Assembly (NCBI GenBank): GCA_032209605.1
Contig: JASFXZ010000009.1
Coordinates: 16,851,553-16,915,552, forward strand
Source: Mactromeris polynyma
Taxonomy: Eukaryota > Mollusca > Bivalvia > Venerida > Mactridae
DNA length: 64,000 bases
Direction of reading: 5' to 3'
Position 1 is the first letter of the stretch; the number at the start of each line of letters is the position of its first letter. The translations under genes were made by a program, and so were the position numbers. Below, one piece after another: positions 48,040 through 61,000 of this stretch. Under the pieces are notes generated by a model. It was not told the origin of the DNA. It was given only the letters and a program-made list of their open reading frames with translations, and made no database searches.

Positions 48040-48811
48040 TTGTATGCGCTTTGTCCAAAAGTGTACAGTGTAAATGTTTAGCTCATGTCATAATGAAATT
48101 CGGTCGCTGTAAGGATGAACAATTAAATATTGAAAGTGTGCTATGTAAATGTTGTTTAGGTCATGTCATATATTGTTATACTGAAATGAGTTTTATTGAA
48201 AATGTGTTTTATACCAGATGTGCTATATTCTATGTTCATTGCTAAAATCATAACAATACAAAAGCTGAATCACTTTTGACTTATATTCTGTTGTTCATAA
48301 ATACAAAATGAAACATGCCTATGATGTTATATGCTTTTTTGCCGTCTGCATCATATTTGTCTATTATAGACGGGTAAATTATTAGTATTGATTTGTCAAA
48401 TGTCATGATGTACATTTATGTATTATGTTAACGAATTCATCAAGTGAATAATTCTATAAAAAATATTTCTGTCTTGGTTTTTTGTTTCATCTATTGATGT
48501 ATGTTAGACAACTTTGATAACTCCACACTGTTACCATTATGAAAATATAATCCATCAAGTAGGTCCATCAGCGACATAAATTTCAATGTCAATATTTTTT
48601 ACTGGATTATAAAATATTGGATATAACAATAAACACAGTATGGAGTTGTTACAGTCAAGTATATATTTAAATCTTCACAATCTCACATGAAATGCAACAA
48701 ATCACCAGTATAACTGCAAAAACCTATTGACAATCGAAAGTTCATGAAACCTGTCTTTCATCAACATGCAGTAAACTGTACCTAGCACTGGGACAACAGA
48801 CTTTGCAGCGA
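48040..48811. other. non-coding DNA
   Basis: AT-rich; no gene was recognised. The short plus frame 48051-48245 has two similar halves (around LAHVIMKF and LGHVIYCY) reflecting a local duplication of about 75 bp, but no other sign of coding. Confidence 0.4.
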
Positions 48812-51227
48812 CTAAATTTCCTGGTTGGAATGGCGATAACATAAAATTTCACCAAGAAAAGTTTGTTTGTTCATCATTTCAGCTGTACAGTTATCCCAAC
48901 TGAAGTTTGTTACATTGTTTTTGACTAACACGCTACTCCTTGTTGCACTCTCTCTCTTGACTGCAGTGTGGGCACTTTCCACAGCAAATTCTACTTTATA
49001 TTTGCATAGTGTCGAAGCTGCCTGAATGGAGCTTTGTGAACAAACTGTTAGCTTCTTTCTGGAATGAAATAAAAATTGATTAACCCGTTTACTGTGGGAA
49101 CTGAGTTTTGATTGTTATTGCAAACAGTTTAGACCAAACAAGACTACTTCTATTCTAATAAGCTGTGGCAAGACTGAAAGCTACTTGGTCAATAATGTCA
49201 GCAAAAGTACTCCTGTGAAAGATGGATTAAACCAAAATCTTAAGAAGAAATATTAATTTATATATAGTAGGTTGAGGGCTAACAAGTATTTAACAAATGT
49301 CACATATTAATATTGATAAACAATTCAAGAATGATTTTATCATTTTAATTGTTATCTTGTTTGGCTACAATAATGGGTCTTGTACATGGCCACCTGAATT
49401 TAGGTATCCATTATCACATTCAATTAAAGGTACATAGTCTTAAAGGATATATTATATCTTGCATTTTCGAATTTCTACCGCTTAAAATTGTATTCATATG
49501 TATATTGTCAATGTTTTTTCAATCAACATTTTTACAAAAGTCTTCTTCGGACATATTAATCAAGATGACTAGCAGTATACCTTGTTCTTTTTTTGGCTCC
49601 ATAAATATCCAATTACTTCCTGACAATGACTTGAACTGAAACTGAAGATACACATAGAATGAGTATGTGATAAATTAACACATTCACTTGAGTATTGTTT
49701 TATCTGATCCTGGCTCATTTGGCTAACTTTTGTATGATCTATAAAAATAAAATATTGCTTTTAATAGCCTGTTCTTAGGTCAATAAAGAGTGTAGTTAAG
49801 CTTTGTCAAGCCTTAGAGGTTACTTTTATATGTACTGTCTTCTCTATATTGAAGTGAACAACATTGGGGAAAGCATTAGGTTTACATATGCTTTAACTGG
49901 TCTAATCTCAACAATAACTTTGTTGACCATTCCATGCATGATGTCCCTTATATTCGTGATTGACATAAACCATTGTCTTATTGTTGTTTTGAGCATATAG
50001 AGGCCTTTTTTGCTCGATAATTGCTTGATACATTAGTTCACTTAATGAGCAGCTATAGTTATTCGCATGCTGTGAACCGTTCACTTGTGTCCATTGCATA
50101 TATGGTTTGGTTACCTATTTGATTATGGATTACTAACATTCTCTAGTTTAATTTACCTGGAAGATATGGGCAATACAATATCAGTCCGAGTTCATTGTTC
50201 CACTGACGGTTTAGGTAACTGGGATCTGTTCAGAGATGCCCAGTCTATTGTATGCCTTTTTGCAGGAATGTCCTGTAAAGAAAAGTAACTTTCATTTACA
50301 AATATTTACAAATACACGTAAGTGCAAATATTGGAAATTAGATGAAAGTATGTTTATAATATTTGTATTATATAAGGTTACCATTTATTACCAGGAATTA
50401 CTTGGAGTTGTATAATTAAATTTTTTTATAACACGGTCAGGAGCATTAAAATGCTGTAGTAAATGTGGACTGCCTGTATCATGATGAATTACACACTTTC
50501 AAAAGTTAAGATGACAATGTGGAAGCAAATCAGAAAATATCATGTTCATATCATGTAAAAACAGGTTTTATTTGTTTCAGCTTGAATCAAAATATCTGAC
50601 AATGTCTCTTAAACTACTGAAAAGTTCATATTACCTGCCCTATGTTTCTCAGGAAATTTGTCATTCACAGCTTCAGCACATGGTATCTATCTCTGTTTCA
50701 TGTATCACATTATACTAACGTACTTGTAATGTACTGCTTCTCTTCAATGTCTAACCACACTAATGTCACTATCCTGTAATGTGTTACATGTATAAGATAA
50801 AGAATTCAAACATAATAAAATTAAAATGACATGCATATTTAGATTCCACATAAATACCTCATTAATACTAGTTAATCGTTTTCATCAGGTCATCTTCGTC
50901 CTCATAACTGAGAAGTACATTTCAAAATTACTTTTTTAAATTTGAATGAATAAACCTCTAGACTACAAAGTAAGTACTGAATTTTTGTTACACCTTCTCG
51001 TTGTAACATCATAGTTTGCTTAGGTTTCACCAGTATAGCGATCTTAAATAAATATTAGCAATAAAATCTATACCATTATCAAAATATACAAAATCATGAG
51101 CTTACATCACACACAGATGTGTGTTTGGAATCTGAACAGGAGATCTGTCTAGTGGTGTGCTGCTCTCACATTTCCGTTTGGACGTGGGTGTTTGCTCGAG
51201 TGTTTCACATACTTTGCATATGAATGG
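48812..51227 (-). pseudogene. two-exon minus-strand gene remnant, unidentified
   Basis: On the minus strand, 51227-51106 encodes PFICKVCETLEQTPTSKRKC and on to NTHLCV, then meets a GTAAGC donor. 49058-48812 follows a TTCCAG acceptor and encodes 81 residues (KKLTVCSQSSIQAASTLCKY ... VTNFSWDNCTAEMMNKQTFL) to TAG. The junction phases agree (two bases plus one). Directly upstream of the first exon, in the same frame, 14 further codons begin at ATG (MNVFRNLSENERWQ) but are separated from it by a single TGA. The gene is therefore probably broken, or the TGA lies in an unrecognised intron. The layout (Cys-pair, basic Ser/Thr linker, FSW motif) loosely recalls mobile-element-related genes expanded in invertebrates; that is a guess. 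Confidence 0.4.
49059..51105. other. putative intron of the minus-strand remnant
   Basis: No other exon or RNA gene was seen. Short frames (49349-49639, 49803-50000, 50085-50288) lack supporting features. If the remnant at 48812-51227 is real, this is its intron. Confidence 0.4.
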
Positions 51228-51639
51228 TCACTGCCATCTCTCATTCTCTGACAAATTTCGGAAGACGTTCATCTGGAATCACCCTCTGATATGTGTGATC
51301 CATTCATCCCTGTTTAATGAATATTTGTATTATAATTTACTCAGAACTCAAGAGCGCTGACTAGTACATATATATAATTATCATGATAAAATACACATTT
51401 TGCTTACTTTGCATTAATTTTACTAATTCGACAATTGAATTCAACTCTATATTATACTTAAAGCCAAATGTTTTGTTACTGCACTATTTACAAACAGTTA
51501 TCACATTTTAAATGTAAATGTATTTATATATTTACAAAATGTATATAGATCACAGTTCAGAAAACTTACAATTTGTTATAGTTTAAGTATAAGCACGATG
51601 ACAGGTCTATATTTGAGTTATTGATGTGTTTTTTCATTT

Positions 51640-52066
51640 CCATACAACAGTATCCGAATTACCTATATTCCGTTCATTGTCCGAAAACTATACAACTACG
51701 AATACATCCAATTTTCATACAACCAAACCGACCAAACAAATTTGGACGATAGGAATCAATAAATCAATAAAAAAGTAACATACTTACAGAGTTATAGAAA
51801 CTTGGTCCACAGTATAAGTTTCTTCCTATAAGATTAACTATATGCTGTACGCGGCCATTACCAGTATGTGCCAGGCCCTATAATGTAATGGCAAGGGCAG
51901 GTAATCCAGGCTATGGCAGTGGTTACTGCACACTGTAAGGGGAAGCAACCGCTACAGGGACTTATGGCTATTCTACCAAGTCGGGTTTTATACACGACCA
52001 TTGGACACACCTCATTGGATTCGTGACCGGCAGTCTTCACAACAAAAACAATAACTCTTCGGCAAA
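51640..52066 (+). promoter_or_regulatory. putative 5' region of CNOT9
   Basis: Sequence upstream of the proposed first coding exon is less AT-rich than its surroundings and contains no repeats. No TATA element is placed convincingly. The minus-strand frame 51858-52082 overlaps it and the first exon and is considered a shadow. Confidence 0.3.
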
Positions 52067-55000
52067 ATGACCGATTTAGCACCTAGCCAGGTAAGTCCTG
52101 CATGGTATTAGTTTTAAATAATGAACGTTCTGAACCCATTATCGGTTTTGTTTCTATTCTCCCGATGTTCAACCATACGTGCCATGGTCGCGACGCCTTG
52201 TTCTGAAACTTGTTTATTCGCCCCCAGAATAATCGTACTCGTATTACTAACGAACCTCTTTTGATTTACTAGTATGTCCGTGTTCTTTTGTATTTTTAAA
52301 GTGATTCTCCAACTTTACATAGATTTTTTCGATGAAATAAATAAGACATAAATGCTTATAATCTTGATGCCTGAGAGTGATACTGAATGATGTATCGCTA
52401 CTTTCGAAATAAGAACTTCTGATATTTGCACAATGCTAATCTATGAGTTTTACATATGAAGAGGCCCAAAGGTAATAAACTGTCACGTTTTCTGAGAGTC
52501 TTAGTTAATATCTAGTTCTGCAACTTGACATCTATCTTAGAAAAGTGTAGTGGTGTGGGGTTAGACGGCTGTCCGGTTAGCTCAGTCTGTAGAGCGCCGT
52601 ACTGAATACCTGAATACAAAACAAACGAAAATTTAACTCAGTACGTTTTATAGAATGTGGAATAAACAGTTTATTTTGGTCAATATTCACGGACCAAGTT
52701 TCCAGTTTTTAAGACAAATAAATGATAGTTTCGTGCTTTAAAACACGAGAAGTTGTATGTAAGGTGTATATATCATTTAAATATTGGTGTATAATTAGAA
52801 ATATCGTTCAACAAGCCAGGCCCCCCACGATTACGTAGGTGCATAGCAGGAACGGCTAGCATGAATTGAGATTTGGTGCGTACAGTTCGAATGTTTTTAG
52901 TACGAATCCCCGATATGTTCGATAGGAAAAATGTCATGATACACTTGAAAATAAACAAAAGTATAATATAAAATGTGCTTATTAATCAATACAGATGTTT
53001 TTTCTAAATGTTTTATTGATTTTTTGGCAAGTTTATATGATTTCATGCAGAAATAATCATTTTTTGATCGGTTTATTGCAGTACGGTTCGCAATTACTCC
53101 CCATTTCGTCTGCTACTCCGTGGTCACGTGACTCTATCGGAAGTTCATCGAACCCTGAAAAGTTCAAAGAAATGACAGTAAACACAAAACAACTAGGTTT
53201 TCTTGAAATATCCTTCAGAAAAATAAAGAAATCCCATGATAAATACGATTTACGCCGAGCATTGGTATGCGTCGAGCATTGGTCGTACCACTCTAGTGTT
53301 TAGTCTGGTTTCTCATGATACTGCGGTACTTAACGTTTGCAAAACAATCACAAAGAAAGAAAACAATTCACATTATTATTGTATTGCTTTGCTGATTTAT
53401 TAATTCTACCTCTTCTGTCTTCATTCCAATTTTAAATACTTGAAATGTCTTGTCATTGTTCATGAATTCCCGCCTAGTGTGCAGCCATGTTGGATTTTGA
53501 CAAGTCAAGGTCGTGTCTCATGGTACCGTTGTAAGCATAAAAATGTAATTATGGAAAGCCTGATACACAATAACGTTACTATTTCCCAGTTCGTCAAATA
53601 AGTCAACAGTCTCTAATTTCAGACAAATTTCAAAAGTTAATTCAACACAACAAGAATGCAAAACAATATGTAAATGTGCAAAATTGTTTTTACTTTGTCC
53701 ATGTCAGTGAACCAGCACACGCATGTTTCTCTGGTGGTAGCTGTTCTGTTACTCTCCCTAGTATACATATCTCAGGGTGATCGTCAATTTTTCCTGCTGT
53801 TAGTGTTACTTTATTTTGAATAGTATCCATTCAATATATTCAAATGATAGACCCATATAGCAAAGACACAGGTTAAGACATGTGGCTTATTGTGTATCAC
53901 TAAATTTTGCCATTTGCTTTAATTGAATTTGTTCACCTTAACCGCTTGCCATACTTTCAAACAACACGGCCTCCGGTTTGGTGACGTCATACTAAATGTC
54001 AGACGATCATTTCAACAGCAAATAGGAAATTTTAAACATTGTTTACATGACATGGAGAGGGTTTTATGACCCATGGGGTGGAGACCATAGGTAGAAAAAC
54101 TTGTTTCAACTGGTTTTGTATAAAAACGCTAGTTACTCGTCAGAAATCACGGCGTTTGTAAAAATTGTTTGATACGAAGAGCGTCTTCAAGTTTATTCAC
54201 GAGAATATGTCAACATGCGTTAGGCGGTCCTTACGTTAAAGTATCGCGAGAAAGCTGTTTACCGCGGTACCATGAAAGCCTAGGTACCATGAGAAAGGAG
54301 TATAGGGGGTCAAGGGTTCGAGCCCCACATTTGGCGCACTTTCTCCCTTGATTAACTACAATACTGTTGAACTCTCCTTGCAGTATTATTTACAGATGAC
54401 TGCTTATTTCTTTGTTTGCTCATGGCAACTTATGGAATCTAGCCTAAATTCAAAAAAGTGATGGTTGGATGAAAACTAGCAATGTAATTAAACTTGCTGG
54501 TATATGAAGCTTATTTGAAAAATTGAGATAGAACATCCAAATTTTTGGCAGCATTGAAAATGTTTAATTTAAGCTTAACAAGGATATAAAAAATGTTAAA
54601 CTTGAATTGTTCCTGTTTAAAAGACACTACACATTCCCAGAAACCTCAGAAGAGCATGCGTTGTATAAACATTCCTATTATCAGGTTTCCTTGTGCTTCT
54701 TAACAATATTTATTGATCGCTATAAAACAGCCCCAGAAACTCAGATGTGAAAAGTTAAGCTCCGTATCTGCTGTTGGTAGAAAGCGACATCTGATTGGCT
54801 AAGACTAAGAGAATACTGCTGACCGATGAGCACTTAGTTTTGTAATGGATTTTGACATAGTGTGTTTAGGACCATTATTGATAACATGTTAAGTCTGTCA
54901 TAAATGGTTCAAACGGACAACCCATGAAAGGTGCAATATTGCAATGAATGGGGAATTGAAATTGTGTGATTACGGCATGTTGGTTGTTTTCCTACTTTGT

Positions 55001-58000
55001 TTTTCAATTGACTTGCATATATTTTTGTTTATATCAGTGATACAGTTGTGTCAAATGGTGTTTATTCCTACTTAATTACTTGGTATTGATGTTAAGTTAA
55101 AAACATCGGTCATGGATTTGATTTATATTATTATTAAACTTTAATGATTTAATTAAGTTAATTATATTAATATTTTTCAGTATAACATAATTTGACAAAT
55201 TAATGTGTCGGGCCAGTTTCTTATAAGGTTACTGTACTGGGTAAACAGGCCATAGTATGTAATATGACTATATGGTGTTAAGGTTTATATGTTACTTGGA
55301 TACTTTTCTAGCTTTGGTGGACATATCTTAACACATATGAGACATAATCACACAGCTTAAAACCAAGGCTTATTTTTCATAGAATTTATAGTTTTCTTTA
55401 GTTACTGACTAGATTTAATAAAACACCAATAAGTATTCAAGAAGCAATGTATTTTGTTAAATTCTGTGTTTCACAACCATCAAACAATAGTAATTAAAAG
55501 ATCTAGTGTAGTAAGGAAGGAACGGATGCCCCACATCTACTTCTCCCTAGTTTCTCCTCCATTTCCCTATCTCAGCTGAAGGGAGAAGTGACTACTTCCT
55601 GTAAGCCTTGTTCCCATGCTGTTTGTATTACATGTAGCACGTTTTATAAACAAAAATACAAAACAACACAAATTATTTTATGACAAGGATAATAGATATT
55701 ATATTGTTTCAAACACAACCTTCAACACCCAACCCCTCGTCGGCAAGTCGTCGCGATGGGATTCGCTTGAAGTTGCATGGGACTCTTGCTTTTTCAGCAA
55801 AAGGAGTCCTCAAAAGAAGTCCCAGGACTCCTATTTTAAAATCCTACAGAGAACCCTGTGTTTGTACTTGGGAGAATCATAGACGAAACTTATGGGAGTC
55901 TTAGAAAAAGTTTATTTTAAGTTGAGCATTGACTATTGCAGAGATATGATTATTTTACATTATTTTTTGTAGCCAAGAATGATGAATCCAAACCAGCCAC
56001 CAACATCTGGTTCATCTGGTGGTGCTGCGCCTGTTATGGGTGCGTCTATGACTCAAGTAGAGAGAGAGAAAGTATATCAATGGATTAGTGAACTGACAAG
56101 TCCAGAAACAAGAGAAAATGCTCTTCAAGAGCTTAGGTTTGTGCGTTAAATATGTACCCGAAAAAGTTGTTTGTTATACTAACACTTACCTTAGTGGGGA
56201 GCTCATTTTGCCATAAATACCAGGATCTTAAGAGTAAAACAAAATCAGTTTGTTTATGGTTACTCTGCGAATCCCGCAGGTTTTTACGGCTTAAAAAGTG
56301 TTTCCAGCTAATATTTGTTTGAAACTATGGTCATTATTTTCTTGAAAAAAATGTACAAATATTGTCCAAGCGTAATATATACCAATAGTGGTATAGAGCA
56401 AAAACTCAGGATGATCTGTTGTGATCACTTACCATCTGTTGTCCGTCCGTATGTATGTCCGTCCACACTTTTCTTAAACTTCTTCTCCTAAACCACTTGG
56501 CCAATTTTGACCAACTTTCACAGAAATAATCCTTATGTGGTCCTCTTTCAAATTGTTAAAAGAATTCTGGTTGCAACAGAGAGTAAAAATCTTGTCAAAA
56601 TCTAATGGCCTAATTTCGATGTAATTTCACACAAGCATACTTTTGGTGACCCCTTCTAATTAAAATTATTTGGATTAGTAAAAACGTCAGGGGGCAGAGC
56701 TACTTATCCTATGTGTATATAGTGGAAACTTCAAAAATCTTCTTGTCAAGAACTACTGGCCAGATTTTGATATAACTTCACACAAATGTTCCTTGGTAGA
56801 CATTCTACTAAGAGTAATCAACTTATTTGGATTTGTCAATGACATGGCGGGTAGAGCCGCTTTCCTGTCAGGTATAAATGTAGTGATGATGTACATTATA
56901 ATTATAGTGCTTACTCTTAATCTTATCTGGCTGGAACTTTGTGAGAATCTTTACTTTAATAAAATTTTGCACCCTGTGACATATAACCATAATACCAGAT
57001 TTTTCAGACTACCAGGTGAGCGATTCAGGGCCATCATGGGGCTCTTGTTTAAGGATTTTGTTTAAGATGTTTTTCACTTAACCTACAATTTTAATGATTC
57101 TGACCAAATACTTTTAATTGAGGGAATGTCTATCATATTTAAAATGTGTTTATTTATACAAATTGGTAATTTTACATAATCCTTGGTTACTAACTTACTT
57201 GCAACTGTTAACTAGATCACAAGATGTTACTTTTATATTGTTACTTGGAGATGTAGTTTTTTCGTCCTGAGCATAATTGAACATACTTTTTGCCACTGTA
57301 ATACTATGCTATTTTATCACTGTTTTAATCAGACCATAGCTGTATCCACAAATAATCATGTGTCTGTCAAATTGTACTATGTATCATAATATGTTGTGTT
57401 GTTGCCTAATGCGTGAATGCTAATTGTGTTTACAACTTTCAGCAAAAAGAGAGAAGTGTTACCAGATTTAGCTCCTATGTTGTGGAATAGCTTTGGTACT
57501 GTTGCGGCATTATTACAGGAGATAGTGCATGTGTACCCAGCCATTAATCCAGCACATTTGACTGTAAGTACATATATGGTATAGCTGCGGAATAGTTAAA
57601 CCAGTCTTAGTTAGAGCTATCATCAATAGAAATTATATTGATGTATCATTGATATTTTTCCATCATTTGATTATCGATACATATTTTTAACAAATTGGTA
57701 CTTATGAATAATAAATACATGCCTAAAACAACGTAAATTCAACCAAAGCATAAATGGAAGCTGGTGCGCTGTCGATAGCTGCAAAAAACAAACACATCAT
57801 AATTGTGACAAGATGATCAAAGTAATACATAAGGATGTGAAAGACATAACTAGAATTGGAAATATATGAAATCATGAACTACAAACATGTAAGTGGCATT
57901 TTAGTATATGATAATAAAGATTGTGAAATTGGATGTTTGAGAAAATTTTGGCAATTTTTATTAGCTAAGCTGCTTGATCGAAATTTTAATTTCCGATGGT

Positions 58001-61000
58001 CATTAGATGATATAAACAACAGTTTGCCTTACTAAAAAGGCTACTTACTATGACAACACTGTTACTTCCCTGGTATTAAACTATGGTAATATATTTTCAG
58101 GCCCAGCAGTCTAATAGAGTGTGTAATGCCTTGGCTTTGTTACAATGTGTGGCGTCGCATCCGGAAACTAGATCTGCATTCTTATCAGGTATATACTCTG
58201 GGTATTATGAGATGTTATCGACCTGTCGGATGTTCTACTTTCTTATAAAAGGGTGTTTGTTAGTTTTGTGTAATTCTGACTTTTGAACACATTCTGTGTT
58301 CTGCCCATTACCAGGTATTAACTTTATAATATTAATACATGCAATGTGATAATTATATTTAATGGATGACTGACTCTGTCATAATTCAAAGAATATCATC
58401 AAGATCTGTTTCCTAATTGGAACACTCAAACCGAACAGTAACACTGACAGGTTAAAAATCACATTAAATATTTTCAATGTGCTTTCAGATATTATTGGTT
58501 CTAATGAAATATTATATTGTCTTGAAATGCTGTTGTTTTTTATGATCAGCATTCTACTGTTATTGGAATATTCAAGCAAAAATAACAGAGACATATAGAA
58601 GCTCTAACTGTGAGGATGTTCCGTTATAAAGAATCTGTTGATAATGTATTATAGTTTTACATGACACAGTTGTACAGCTGTCTTCTGAAGTTCTCAAATA
58701 CAAGCCTCCTTGTGATGTTGTTTAGGACGCATTTCAAGAAGTTTACATATATATTTATTTACATTGAGCATGCAATAAGTTAGTGCAGCTTATATTAATC
58801 ACTATTTGATGACTGCTTTATGGGTTACTAACAAGTACTTGCGCCAACTCCTGGGATTGTGAAGCTGGTGGTTCAACATTGCCTAAAATAGGACTCGAAT
58901 CCACAACCTTTATGCCTCCCTAATCCATTCTTATGATGCATGTTGATTATGAAGCTTTGTTATTTTGGTTGAAAGATTGCTTACATAGTCAGTGAGAAGG
59001 AAATACATGCAGAATATTCTGAAGTGTGCTCAACTTTCCATTATTTTTTATTTGGAAAGAATTTGGGTGTGTTTATTCTTGAATACTTTGTCAGTAAATT
59101 GACCCCAGAAACTTTAGGAGGAGACCCACTACCAGTGGAAATTACCCTGTGTTTGATGACCAAGGGGTAGATAACTCTTCTCGATGTTTCTGTAACTTAA
59201 GCTATGAACCACTGAGCTGTTACACTAAAGAGGTCATCTACTGACTAAATCTATATGTAAAGCAATGTTCATCAATTTGTTTTTATGTTGTTTTTTCCAG
59301 CTAACATTCCATTATTCCTGTACCCATTCTTACATACTGTAAGCAAGACAAGACCATTTGAATATTTGAGATTAACTAGTCTCGGTGTTATTGGTGCTCT
59401 AGTCAAGGTACGCTTTTCTTTTAACTTCATTTGGCGCAGAATTATTTTCTTTTTGACCTTAGAAGTGAGTTACAATGATGCTGTGGGGTTTATCATCGTT
59501 TTCAGTTATGTACGATGGCCAGTTGACATAACTCCACCTGACTCTTCGTGTTAACGAGAGTTGCTGAGTTACCAACCAGTACTAACCTGTTCTTCTGTAA
59601 GCATCTCCGTACATGAATCAGAGGTGGAGGATAAGTGACTATGGATGTATTATCTTCAGTCACAGAGAACATACTCCATACCTGTATGTTATATTAGTTA
59701 TAAATGATGGGCAGCTTTATTCCAAACATGGTTAATTTAAAACTTGGAGATATGATCAAATTATCTGAAATATTGTGTGACTTCTGTTACAATGTCATTG
59801 TATTCCTCAATGTTGTCAATGACTGAGAATACTTTGTATTGTAAGTGGTGTATGTGAAATGGTAGCCCTTCAAACGTTCCTTAAAATATGTTTCAATTTC
59901 AATAGGATTTGCTTTAAATGATGAACATGAGTCTCCACTGACTTACATGTTTCATTGCAAGTACAGAATACATCAGCAGGTAACTGTTTTGATACTATAC
60001 AGAGATGAAAAAATCCTCTGTTTGATATATGTGCCTGCTATTATTCAAATCTCTGGTTGGAACCACATGGAAGTCACTCATACATTTTCAAAATATTATG
60101 ACTGATTTATCAAGATAATGTGTCATTTTGAGAATTTAAGGGTCTGAAAATTTGTTGTTTGTGTTTTGTAGACTGATGAACAAGAAGTTATCAATTTTCT
60201 ACTCACAACTGAAATTATACCTCTGTGTCTCAGAATTATGGAATCTGGTAGTGAGCTGTCTAGAACTGTAAGTATATCTTTCAATATTACATCTTACAGT
60301 ATTTCCTTGACATACTTTAAGCTAATTCAGTGGTTATGTTCATTTGTATTAATTGTAAGGTGTGTTTATAACTCATTAGTGATTGCTGTTGATGCATTTG
60401 TTGTTTGAAAAATATTGTTATTGTTATGAGGTTTGTACAAATAATAAGTTAAGAATAGTAAAGAAAGATTGTCATTAACTTCATTTGAAGAAACTTGTTT
60501 GATACGTTATATATGACCACTCATGTAAAATCCTGTCTGAATATCATAGGTAAGTTAAACAGAATGTTAGTAAATGACATTTTCAAAATGAAATTTAGTC
60601 CAAACTACATCAGCTGCGCCATTTGGTAGTCTGTTTTATGACTGTATAAGGGTTTTGCATCAACTTGTTTAAGAACCATGACTTGCAATGTTCCCTTAAA
60701 ATTGTATTAACCTTATCTGTCTGTTCAAATTAATAAGTTATATTTTGTGAATTAATGTCAAATGAAGAATAGGTTTTGAAAAAACAAATTGAATTTATGC
60801 TTTGAATTAATGGAAAATTCCTAACATTAATACCATATTATATTTTTCAGGTTGCTACTTTCATTTTACAAAAGATATTACTAGATGAGACCGGGTTGTC
60901 GTATATTTGTCAGACATATGAAAGATTCTCACACGTTGCTATGATACTGGTAAATGCTTCTTTATTCTTGCTCTCTCTCTGGGTTAGTTGCCTTCCATTG

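Noticed and set aside
51858..52082. Minus-strand 74-residue frame
   Set aside because: It overlaps the CNOT9 first exon, has no splice support and shows no domain-like features.
52570..52640. tRNA gene
   Set aside because: Only the 5' half fits a tRNA; there is no anticodon stem, T-arm or acceptor pairing at the right distance.
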